NCBI GenBank assembly: GCA_902478715.1
Contig: CABSMC010000042.1
Coordinates: 1-19,806, forward strand
Source: an uncultured Adlercreutzia sp.
GTDB lineage: Bacteria > Actinomycetota > Coriobacteriia > Coriobacteriales > Eggerthellaceae
Direction of reading: 5' to 3'
Length of the DNA: 19,806 bases
This document shows, piece after piece, positions 1 through 6,231 of the stretch. Below the pieces are notes generated by a model. The model saw only the letters and a list, made by a program, of their open reading frames with translations, was not told the origin of the DNA and ran no database searches. Position 1 is the stretch's first letter, and the number at the start of each line of letters is the position of its first letter. The position numbers were made by a program, and so were the translations under genes.

Positions 1-1
1 C

Positions 2-460
2 GCCGAGGTGGGCTTGCAGGGCTTCGAGGCCCACGAGACCAATGCGCTTTCCGGCGGCCAGAAGCAGCGCGTGGCCATCGCCGGGGTGCTCGCTATGGAC
101 CCGGCCATCCTCATTCTGGACGAGGCCACGGCCATGCTCGACCCCCGCGGGCGCGCCGGACTCATGCGCGTCGTGCGCGAGCTGCACGAGCGCGGCATGA
201 CCGTCGTGATGATCACCCACTTCATGGAGGAGGCGGCCGCAGCCGATCGCGTGGTGGTGCTCGACGGCGGCGAGGTTCGCATGGACGGCGCCCCGGAAGA
301 GGTGCTCGTGCGCGCCGACGAGCTGCGCTCGCTTTCCCTGGAGGTGCCCTTCGCCTGCCGCCTTTCGCTCGAGCTGCAGGCCGCGGGCGTTCCCGTTTCC
401 ACCTGCATCACCGACGACACCCTGAAGGAGGAGCTATGCGCCTTGCGTTCGAAGATGTGA
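2..460 (+). CDS. ecfA1: ECF transporter ATPase EcfA1, C-terminal part (5' end outside window)
   Basis: The visible 152 residues are the second half of an ABC ATPase. They carry the signature LSGGQKQRVAIAG, the Walker B stretch ILILDEATAMLDP and the switch histidine in MITHFMEEA, followed by the EcfA-type C-terminal extension. DEATAMLDP is the form usual in EcfA1, whereas the next gene has DEPVAGLDP, usual in EcfA2, so the two form the expected heterodimer. Together they would power an energy-coupling-factor transporter for vitamins or metal ions at the cytoplasmic membrane. The reading frame is open to the left edge, so the Walker A and Q-loop are missing only because the window starts inside the gene. 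It overlaps ecfA2 by 25 nt, which suggests translational coupling. Confidence 0.92.
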   Translation, partial: AEVGLQGFEAHETNALSGGQKQRVAIAGVLAMDPAILILDEATAMLDPRGRAGLMRVVRELHERGMTVVMITHFMEEAAAADRVVVLDGGEVRMDGAPEEVLVRADELRSLSLEVPFACRLSLELQAAGVPVSTCITDDTLKEELCALRSKM

Positions 461-1434
461 GCTACTCCTACGAAGGCGGCGAGGCGAAGAAGAGGCGCGG
501 CCGCCGCAAGAAGGACGCCGCCCGCCAGGCCGACTGGGGCAACGCGCCCGATGCCGTGTGGGCCCTGCGCGATGTGACCTTCACGGTGGAGCCGGGGGAG
601 TTCTTCGGCGTCGCGGGGCACACCGGCAGCGGAAAATCCACGCTCATCCAGCATATGAACGGACTCGTGCATCCCACGTGCGGCCGTGTTCTGGCCGATG
701 GGCGCGACTTGGCGGAGAAGGGCGTCGCCACCGAAGTGCGCCGCCAGGTGGGACTCGTGTTCCAGTATCCCGAGAACCAGCTGTTCGCCAACACCGTCTA
801 CGACGACGTAGCCTTCGGGCCGCGCAACATGGGGCTTGGCGCCGAGGAGGTCGACCGCCGCGTGCGGGAGGGCCTGGCCTTGGTGGGGCTGTCTTTCGAC
901 GAGCTTTCCGAGCGCAGCCCCTTCGATCTGTCCGGCGGGCAGCAGCGCCGCGTGGCCTTCGCCGGCGTGCTCGCCATGGAGCCGGAGGTGCTCGTGCTCG
1001 ACGAGCCGGTGGCCGGCCTCGACCCGCTCTCCCGCGAGGAGTTCCTGGGGCTCATCCGCGAGCTGCACGCCGGCGGCCGCACCATCGTCATGGTGTCCCA
1101 CTCCATGGAGGACTTGGCGGCCTTAAGCGACCGCATCCTCGTGCTGTCCGAGGGGCGCCTGTTCCGCTTGGGCACGCCGGCCGAGGTGTTCGCCGATGCG
1201 GCGGCGCTGAAGGCCGTGGGCCTCGGCGCCCCGGCGCCCGAGGCCTTCGCCGCCTCCCTGCGCGAGGTCGGCTTTACGCTGGGGCGCGATCTCTACGACG
1301 AGCGCACCCTGGCCGCCGACATCGCCGCCCAGCTTGAGGGTGCTCCGGCGGCCGCCGCGCCCGATGCGGCGGTCGGCTTCGCGGCGTTGCGGGCTGCCGA
1401 CGCCGTCGCCGAGGGTGGTGGCGACGATGCCTGA
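436..1434 (+). CDS. ecfA2: ECF transporter ATPase EcfA2
   Basis: A complete 332-residue ABC ATPase. Walker A is GHTGSGKST (residues 61-69), the Q-loop region reads FQYPENQLFANTV, the signature is LSGGQQRRV (from residue 165), Walker B is VLVLDEPVAGLDP (Asp189/Glu190) and the H-loop histidine is His222. Family members are usually about 280-290 residues. The extra length comes from a Lys/Arg-rich insertion near residues 15-32 (KKRRGRRKKDAARQ) between the first two beta strands, and from an Ala-rich C-terminal tail. The ATG at 436 follows GGAGGAG at 426-432, inside the end of ecfA1. The 3' end overlaps ecfT by 8 nt. Its role is ATP hydrolysis paired with EcfA1, coupled to EcfT. The S-component that sets the substrate is not in this window. 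Confidence 0.95.
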   Translation: MRLAFEDVSYSYEGGEAKKRRGRRKKDAARQADWGNAPDAVWALRDVTFTVEPGEFFGVAGHTGSGKSTLIQHMNGLVHPTCGRVLADGRDLAEKGVATEVRRQVGLVFQYPENQLFANTVYDDVAFGPRNMGLGAEEVDRRVREGLALVGLSFDELSERSPFDLSGGQQRRVAFAGVLAMEPEVLVLDEPVAGLDPLSREEFLGLIRELHAGGRTIVMVSHSMEDLAALSDRILVLSEGRLFRLGTPAEVFADAAALKAVGLGAPAPEAFAASLREVGFTLGRDLYDERTLAADIAAQLEGAPAAAAPDAAVGFAALRAADAVAEGGGDDA

Positions 1435-2236
1435 TCGCGCCATCATCGGCCAGTACTGGCCCGAGGACTCGCTGGTTCACGCCATGGATCCTCGGGTGAA
1501 GTTCATCCTGTCCTTCGTGCTCATGGCGGCGGTGTTCTGCGCGGCGACGCCCTTGTCGCTGGCGGTGGCGGCCCTGTTCGTCGTGGGCTTCTACGCCGCG
1601 AGCCGCATCCCGCTGCTCCAGGCCATCCGGGCCATCGGTCCTCTTCTCGTGCTCGTGGTGCTGACGGCGCTTCTGAACGTGCTCTTCGTCCAGGGCGGCC
1701 ACGTGTACTTCGAGTTCGGCATCATCTGCGTGAGCGAGAAGGGCATCCAGTCGGCCATCTTCATCGGCTGTCGCTTGCTGCTTCTGCTCATGGGGATGAG
1801 CCTGCTCACCTTGACGACCACGACCCTCGACATCACGGCGGCCTTCGAGCGTCTGATGGCACCGCTTTCGCGCATCGGCGTTCCCGCCCACGAGCTGGGC
1901 ATGATTCTCGGCATCGCGCTGCGCTTCCTGCCGCAGTTCATGACCGAGCTCGGCATCATCTACCGCGCCCAGAAGAGTCGCGGCGCCCACTTCAGCGCGA
2001 ACCCCTTCCGCGGCGGCATCCAGTCGCTCACAGCTCTGCTCATCCCGCTGTTCACGAGCGCCTTCCGCCATGCCGAGACCCTAAGCGCCGCCATGGAGGC
2101 CCGCTGCTACCATGGCGGCGTCGGCACCACGCGCCTCGACCCGTTGCTCCTCACCTGGCGCGACGCCGTCGGCACCGGCGCCCTCGTCCTCATGATCGCT
2201 GCCGTCATCGCCACCAACTATGTTCCCTTGTCATAA
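1427..2236 (+). CDS. ecfT: ECF transporter transmembrane protein EcfT
   Basis: 269 residues, close to the usual EcfT length of about 265. It has a short N-terminal cytosolic part ending in HAMDPRVKF, a motif typical of EcfT, then several hydrophobic segments. Two Arg-containing coupling motifs sit near the C-terminus, AQKSRGAHF and AMEARCYHGG; these are the helices that dock on the two ATPases. The start at ATG 1427 was chosen because it overlaps the ecfA2 stop by 8 nt and gives a normal N-terminus (MPDRAIIGQYWPEDS). The frame stays open further upstream to 1334, but that part only shadows ecfA2. It is the last gene of the ECF module and is followed at once by a long inverted-repeat element. 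Confidence 0.93.
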   Translation: MPDRAIIGQYWPEDSLVHAMDPRVKFILSFVLMAAVFCAATPLSLAVAALFVVGFYAASRIPLLQAIRAIGPLLVLVVLTALLNVLFVQGGHVYFEFGIICVSEKGIQSAIFIGCRLLLLLMGMSLLTLTTTTLDITAAFERLMAPLSRIGVPAHELGMILGIALRFLPQFMTELGIIYRAQKSRGAHFSANPFRGGIQSLTALLIPLFTSAFRHAETLSAAMEARCYHGGVGTTRLDPLLLTWRDAVGTGALVLMIAAVIATNYVPLS

Positions 2237-2247
2237 AGAGTTGAGCA

Positions 2248-2374
2248 GCGGGAGGTCGGAGGCGGTGGTGCCGCGCGCAGTTCATTCAATGGCATGGGTA
2301 GAACGATGCGGCCCTCATCGAGCCCTGCCATTGGATGCTGTTTGAGCACGGCACTTCCGCCTCCGACCTCCCGC
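2248..2374 (+). repeat. Long intergenic stem-loop element, copy A
   Basis: The outer arms 2248-2265 and 2357-2374 are perfect 18-bp reverse complements. The stem continues inward with one G-T pair, one mismatch and six more pairs (2268-2273 with 2349-2354). An inner stem follows: CAATGGCA (2287-2294) with TGCCATTG (2326-2333), then GGG/CCC, and CGATG/CATCG (2304-2308 with 2316-2320) at the tip. The element begins 12 nt after the ecfT stop and ends 18 nt before the Shine-Dalgarno sequence of the next gene. The motifs CCGCGCGCAG (2271-2280) and TTGAGCACGG (2342-2351) recur in copy B. It could be a terminator/attenuator, an RNA processing site or a mobile repeat. There is no T-run after it, so it is not a classical intrinsic terminator. 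Confidence 0.8.
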
Positions 2375-2407
2375 GGACAAGCCAGAATTTCAAGAAAGGA
2401 ACCCGAA

Positions 2408-2833
2408 ATGACCGGAAACGAGCTCATCGTCGACTACCTCACGAGCGTCCCCGCCTGGTACCTCGCCACGGTGGAGGATACCCTGGAGGGCGCCCAGCCC
2501 CACGTGCGCCCCTTCAGCTTCGCCGCACTGCAGGACGGCGAGATCCAGTTCTGCACCGCCACCACCAAGGACTGCTACCGCGAAATGCAGGCCAATCCCC
2601 GCGTGGAGCTAACCGCCTGGAAGCCCGGCCGCGGTTGGATCATCCTGCGGGGCCGCGCGAACCTGGAAGACCGCGCCAACGCGACCGTGCGTGAGGAAGG
2701 CTTCAAACACATGGTCGCCCTCGGCGAGGCCTGGGACGATCCGGCAGACCCGCGCCTCACCTTCTTCACCATCGACGACGCCGAGGCCTGGCTCTGCGAC
2801 ATCGACGGCTCCTGGAACCCCATCGAGCTGTAG
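2408..2833 (+). CDS. Pyridoxamine 5'-phosphate oxidase-like flavin-binding protein
   Basis: 141 residues that read as a single split-barrel domain of the PNPOx-like FMN-binding superfamily. Visible family traits are the start VPAWYLATVED, the strand pattern PHVRPFSFAALQDGEIQFCTA, the NPRVELTAW segment after a TTKDCYREMQ helix, and WIILRGRANLED. It has no membrane segment or signal peptide, so it should be cytosolic. Such proteins bind FMN, F420 or haem and often act as small reductases; the substrate cannot be told from sequence. The ATG at 2408 was chosen because AAGAAAGGA (2392-2400) lies 7 nt upstream. The longer open frame from 2294 would run through the hairpin element and is rejected. 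The gene stands between the ECF module and the symporters, probably with no functional link to either. Confidence 0.85.
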   Translation: MTGNELIVDYLTSVPAWYLATVEDTLEGAQPHVRPFSFAALQDGEIQFCTATTKDCYREMQANPRVELTAWKPGRGWIILRGRANLEDRANATVREEGFKHMVALGEAWDDPADPRLTFFTIDDAEAWLCDIDGSWNPIEL

Positions 2834-2895
2834 AGGTCTTGCCCATCACTTTGTTGACATTCGGCGCATTGCGCGCGGAAGGCCCCTCGATGCAG

Positions 2896-2901
2896 TACAA
2901 T
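2896..2901 (+). promoter_or_regulatory. Candidate -10 box for a leaderless transcript of the first AGCS gene
   Basis: TACAAT ends 7 nt before the ATG at 2909, so transcription would start at or next to the start codon. No Shine-Dalgarno sequence is present between the box and the ATG. A TTGACA lies at 2854-2859, but the 36-nt gap is too long for it to be the -35 partner. Confidence 0.45.
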
Positions 2902-2908
2902 CGCACCC

Positions 2909-4339
2909 ATGATTGAACTTCTCACAACCATCGACTCTATCGTGTGGGGCCCGGCGATGATCGCGCTGTTGCTCGGCACGCACATCTACCTGACCTTCCG
3001 CACGGGGTTCATCCAGCGCAAACTGCCGCAGGCCATCCGCATGTCGGTGCGCCGCGACCCGTCGGGCAAGGGAGACATCTCCAGCTTCGGGGCCCTGGTC
3101 ACGGCGCTCGCCGCCACCATCGGCACCGGCTCCATCGTCGGCGTGGCCACGGCGCTGCTCGCCGGCGGACCCGGCGCCATCTTCTGGATGTGGATCGCGG
3201 GCCTCTTCGGCATCGCCACCAAGTACGTCGAGACCTACGCGGCCGTGAAGTACCGCGTTCGCGATAAGTCCGGCGCCATGCTGGGCGGCGCCATGTTCGT
3301 GTGGAAGCGCGCCTTCGCGCGGCCGGACGGCAGCGTGCCGTGGTGGGCGACGGCAGGTGCCGTGTCCTTCGCCGCCTTTGCCATTATCGCCACCATCGGG
3401 ACCGGCTCGGCGGTGCAGGCGGCGGCCATCTCCGGCATCGTCACCTCGTCGGTGCCCGCCATTCCGGCTGTGGCCGTGGGCGTTGTGATCGTCGTGGCCG
3501 TGGCGGCCGTTATCTTCGGCGGCGTGAACTCCATCGCGCGGGTGTGCGAGTGGTTCGTGCCTATCATGGCCGGCGCTTATGCGCTCGGCTGCCTCGTTAT
3601 CATGGGCATGAACGCGCCGGTGCTCGGCGAGGCCGTGGGGCTCATCCTGGAATGCGCCTTCACGCCGAAGGCGGCCTTTGGGGGCGCCGTGGGCTCGGGC
3701 CTGATTATGGCCCTGCAGTTCGGTTGCGCGCGAGGGCTCTTCTCCAACGAGTCCGGCCTGGGCACCGCCCCCATCGTGGCGGCTGCGGCCAAGACGAAGA
3801 ACCCCGCCGACCAGGCGCTCATCTCCATGACCGGCGCGTTTTGGTCCACGGGCGTCATCTGCCTGCTCACGGGGCTCGTGCTCGTGTCCACCATGATCGT
3901 GCACCCCGAGATCGGCGAGGACATCTTGGCCAACCCCTCCATCTTCACCGGGGCCGCCCTCGCGAGCGCCGCCTTCGCCGAGATCCCCGTGTTCGGGACG
4001 CCGGTGCTCGTGCTCGGCATGTGCGCCTTCGCCTATTCCACCATCCTCGGTTGGTCCTATTACGGCAACCGCTGCGTGGCCTACTTGTTCGGGCCCCGCG
4101 GCATCAAGCCGTACCAGGTGATCTACGTGGCCGTGGCCTTCTTCGGCGCCATCGGGGTGGGGGACGTGGTGTGGACCATCTCCGACATCGGCAACGCGCT
4201 GATGGCCATTCCCAACATCATCGTCATTCTGCTGTTGTCGGGCATGATCGCTCGGGAGACCAGGCACTACGTCTACGATGGCCACCTCGACGAGGAGTAC
4301 GCCGAGCCCGTGCCTCGCGTAAAGGGCTCGCAGCTTTAA
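2909..4339 (+). CDS. AGCS-family sodium:alanine/glycine symporter, paralogue 1
   Basis: 476 residues with about ten hydrophobic segments and family signatures throughout: WGPAMIALLLGTHIYLTF at the N-terminus, FGALVTALAATIGTG, GGPGAIFWMW, FSNESGLGTAPIVAAAA and GWSYYGNRC near the C-terminus. The family imports L-alanine, glycine or D-alanine with Na+ (sometimes H+) across the cytoplasmic membrane. The usually conserved GTGN motif reads GTGSIVGV here, with Ser75 in place of Asn, while paralogue 2 keeps Asn; this may shift substrate preference. The ATG at 2909 matches the N-terminus of paralogue 2, yet no ribosome binding site precedes it (see the -10 box at 2896). It is not in an evident operon with its upstream neighbour. 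Confidence 0.94.
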   Translation: MIELLTTIDSIVWGPAMIALLLGTHIYLTFRTGFIQRKLPQAIRMSVRRDPSGKGDISSFGALVTALAATIGTGSIVGVATALLAGGPGAIFWMWIAGLFGIATKYVETYAAVKYRVRDKSGAMLGGAMFVWKRAFARPDGSVPWWATAGAVSFAAFAIIATIGTGSAVQAAAISGIVTSSVPAIPAVAVGVVIVVAVAAVIFGGVNSIARVCEWFVPIMAGAYALGCLVIMGMNAPVLGEAVGLILECAFTPKAAFGGAVGSGLIMALQFGCARGLFSNESGLGTAPIVAAAAKTKNPADQALISMTGAFWSTGVICLLTGLVLVSTMIVHPEIGEDILANPSIFTGAALASAAFAEIPVFGTPVLVLGMCAFAYSTILGWSYYGNRCVAYLFGPRGIKPYQVIYVAVAFFGAIGVGDVVWTISDIGNALMAIPNIIVILLLSGMIARETRHYVYDGHLDEEYAEPVPRVKGSQL

Positions 4340-4608
4340 GGAATGTGAGATCACTTTTCCTCTTTTTGTCCAGAAAGACCGAAAGTGCTCAGGATGCTGC
4401 CTGAGGCGTGTCGCCTGCGACGTGCCGCTTGCGGGGAATTCTTCCATTGTTAACAAAAGCGCTCAACTTCTCCCTCTATAATGCGGCTACTTTAGCACGT
4501 TAAAGTGCGAAGGCCCGATGAGCGCGCCCTGCCTCGCCGGGACCGCCGCGCCGAGCCGCTGGCTTTAAAGTCCCGCCGCACTGCGCTCACTGAGAGGAGA
4601 ACCGCCAC
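4340..4608 (+). other. Intergenic region between the two symporter genes: two hairpins, a promoter and a leader
   Basis: 269 nt without a gene. After the stop there is a two-part hairpin (CACTTT 4352-4357 with AAAGTG 4382-4387, enclosing TCTTT/AAAGA) and a small hairpin AGGCG-TGT-CGCCT at 4404-4416. Neither is followed by a T-run. GTTAAC (4449-4454) is a palindrome upstream of the -10 box at 4477. The transcribed leader opens with ACTTTA-GCACGT-TAAAGT (4489-4506), a 6-bp hairpin, and is otherwise GC-rich. I could not match the leader to a known riboswitch. Confidence 0.6.
4477..4482 (+). promoter_or_regulatory. Candidate -10 promoter box for AGCS paralogue 2
   Basis: A consensus TATAAT in an otherwise GC-rich genome, with transcription expected to start near 4489 and a leader of about 120 nt. 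No good -35 box lies at the right distance; TTGTTA at 4447-4452 is 24 nt away, which is too far. An activator or a weak -35 may be used. Confidence 0.55.
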
Positions 4609-6039
4609 ATGGACATGATCGTCGATATCATCAACAGCATCGACGCCTTCGTTTGGGGGCCGCCGATGCTCGTGCTGCTGCTGGGGTCGCACATCTTTCT
4701 GACCTTCCGCACCGGCTTCATCCAGCGCAAGCTGCCCACGGCCATCAAGCTGTCGGTGACCAAGGATCCCGATGCCCCCGGCGACATCAGCCAGTTCGGC
4801 GCGCTGTGCACGGCGCTGTCGGCCACCATCGGCACCGGCAACATCGTCGGTGTGGGCACGGCCATCATCGCGGGAGGCCCGGGCGCGGTGTTCTGGATGT
4901 GGATCACCGGCGTGTTCGGCATCGCCACGAAGTACTCCGAGACCTTTGCCGCCGTGAAGTACCGCGTGAAGGATCACAACGGCGACATGCTCGGCGGCGC
5001 CATGTACGCGTGGAAGCGCGGCTTCACCGACAAGGACGGCAAGACGCCGTGGTGGGCGCTGCTCGGCGCCGGGGCCTTCGCCCTGTTCGCGGCCATCGCA
5101 TCCTTCGGCATCGGGTCGGCCGTGCAGTCCTCCGCCATGACCGAGGTCATCTCCACGAATCTGCCCGGCGTGCCCGCCTGGGGCATCGGGCTTGCCATCG
5201 TCATCATGGTGTCGATCGTCATCTTCGGCGGCGTGAAGGTCATCTCGAATGTGTGCGAGAAGCTCGTGCCCTTCATGGCCATCGCCTACATCTGGGGCTG
5301 CGTTGTCATCCTCGGCATGAACTGGGAGCTCGTCTGGCCCGCGTTCTGCCTCATCGTGGAGAGCGCCTTCACCGCCAAGGCGGCCTTCGGCGGCGCGCTC
5401 GGGTCCGGTCTCATGCTGGCCCTGCAGTTCGGCTGCGCCCGCGGCCTGTTCTCCAACGAGTCGGGCCTGGGCTCCGCGCCCATCGTGGCCTCGGCGGCCG
5501 CGACCCGCAACCCGGCCCGTCAGGCGCTCGTCTCCATGACCGGCACCTTCTGGGACACGGTCATCATCTGCCTGCTCACCGGTCTCGTGCTCGTGTCCAC
5601 GATGCTCGGCAACGCCGACCTGCAGTCCGAAATCATGGCCGGCAACATCACCGCCGGCGCGGCGCTGTCCTCTGCGGCTTTCGCCAGCATCCCCTACATC
5701 GGCACGCCCATCCTCATCTTCGGCATGATTCTGTTCGCCTACTCCACCATCCTGGGCTGGTCCTACTATGGCAACCGCTGCGTCACCTACCTGTTCGGCA
5801 AGCGCGCCATCCGCCCCTACCAGGTGCTCTACGTGGTGGTGGCCTTCCTCGGGGCCATCGGCGTGGGCGAGGTGGTCTGGACGGTCTCCGACATCACCAA
5901 CGCCCTTATGGCCATCCCGAACATCATCATGGTGCTGCTGCTTTCCGGGCTCATCGCGAAGGAGACGCGCCATTATGTGTACGAGGGCAACCTCGACGAG
6001 CGCGACGAGGCCCCCATCCCGCAGCTGGACAGCAAGTAG
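4609..6039 (+). CDS. AGCS-family sodium:alanine/glycine symporter, paralogue 2
   Basis: 476 residues, the same length as paralogue 1 and closely similar along the whole length, so the pair arose by tandem duplication. It has the full family signatures, including GTGNIVGVGTA (Asn78 present), GGPGAVFWMW, FSNESGLGSAPIVASAA and STILGWSYYGNRC. It is expected to be an inner-membrane importer of alanine and/or glycine driven by Na+. The ATG at 4609 is preceded by AGAGGAG (4593-4599), 9 nt away. It differs from paralogue 1 in having its own promoter and a long leader, so the two copies are probably regulated separately. The C-terminal tail after the last membrane segment is short and charged (RHYVYEGNLDERDE). 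Confidence 0.95.
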   Translation: MDMIVDIINSIDAFVWGPPMLVLLLGSHIFLTFRTGFIQRKLPTAIKLSVTKDPDAPGDISQFGALCTALSATIGTGNIVGVGTAIIAGGPGAVFWMWITGVFGIATKYSETFAAVKYRVKDHNGDMLGGAMYAWKRGFTDKDGKTPWWALLGAGAFALFAAIASFGIGSAVQSSAMTEVISTNLPGVPAWGIGLAIVIMVSIVIFGGVKVISNVCEKLVPFMAIAYIWGCVVILGMNWELVWPAFCLIVESAFTAKAAFGGALGSGLMLALQFGCARGLFSNESGLGSAPIVASAAATRNPARQALVSMTGTFWDTVIICLLTGLVLVSTMLGNADLQSEIMAGNITAGAALSSAAFASIPYIGTPILIFGMILFAYSTILGWSYYGNRCVTYLFGKRAIRPYQVLYVVVAFLGAIGVGEVVWTVSDITNALMAIPNIIMVLLLSGLIAKETRHYVYEGNLDERDEAPIPQLDSK

Positions 6040-6064
6040 GTTCTAGCGACATAGTGTGTCATGA

Positions 6065-6093
6065 GCGAGCGCCCTGCCATGCGGGGCGCTCGT
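6065..6093 (+). terminator. Strong hairpin after AGCS paralogue 2, possible terminator
   Basis: CGAGCGCCC (6066-6074) pairs with GGGCGCTCG (6084-6092). One T-G pair and two G-C pairs extend the stem to a 3-nt CAT loop. It begins 26 nt after the stop codon. It is followed by GTTAGAATGG rather than a T-run, so termination would be imperfect or factor-assisted. Confidence 0.5.
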
Positions 6094-6101
6094 GTTAGAA
6101 T
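6093..6101 (+). promoter_or_regulatory. Candidate extended -10 promoter for the flavoprotein-glpK chain
   Basis: TGTTAGAAT matches an extended -10 (TG-N-TAGAAT) and overlaps the end of the preceding hairpin. Transcription would start near 6108, giving a leader of about 125 nt that contains the inverted repeat at 6124-6149. No -35 box is evident. Confidence 0.35.
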
Positions 6102-6123
6102 GGCCAGGTAGATGAAATAGGAA

Positions 6124-6149
6124 GGACCGCTAGCGCCAACTAGCGGTCC
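6124..6149. repeat. Perfect 10-bp inverted repeat with a 6-nt loop
   Basis: GGACCGCTAG (6124-6133) and CTAGCGGTCC (6140-6149) are exact reverse complements around CGCCAA. It lies between the second symporter gene and the flavoprotein chain. It may be a leader stem-loop, a terminator acting on the opposite strand (a T-rich stretch follows it there) or an operator. Confidence 0.6.
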
Positions 6150-6231
6150 CGACTAAACGACGGTGCCGCCTGCACTCTACCTCAGGCTGGTCCGTTGGTC
6201 GTATTCTAGCATAGATCACAGCGGGAAGCGA

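Noticed and set aside
2408..2833. An ECF S-component following ecfT
   Set aside because: The protein is soluble with a PNPOx-like split barrel and has no membrane helices.
2854..2859. TTGACA as the -35 box of the first AGCS gene
   Set aside because: The spacing to TACAAT is 36 nt and there is no -10-like hexamer 16-18 nt downstream.
2846..4456. Minus-strand open frame of 536 codons opposite the first AGCS gene (and a similar 493-codon one at 4492-5973)
   Set aside because: Their translations are rich in His, Gly, Asp and Glu without any domain, and the + strand genes are certain.
4489..4608. Glycine riboswitch in the leader of the second AGCS gene
   Set aside because: The conserved aptamer blocks could not be found by eye; the leader is GC-rich with only a simple hairpin.
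6163..6231. Longer N-terminus for the HI0933/BaiN-like protein
   Set aside because: The extra residues are not family-like, and no ribosome binding site precedes the GTG at 6163.
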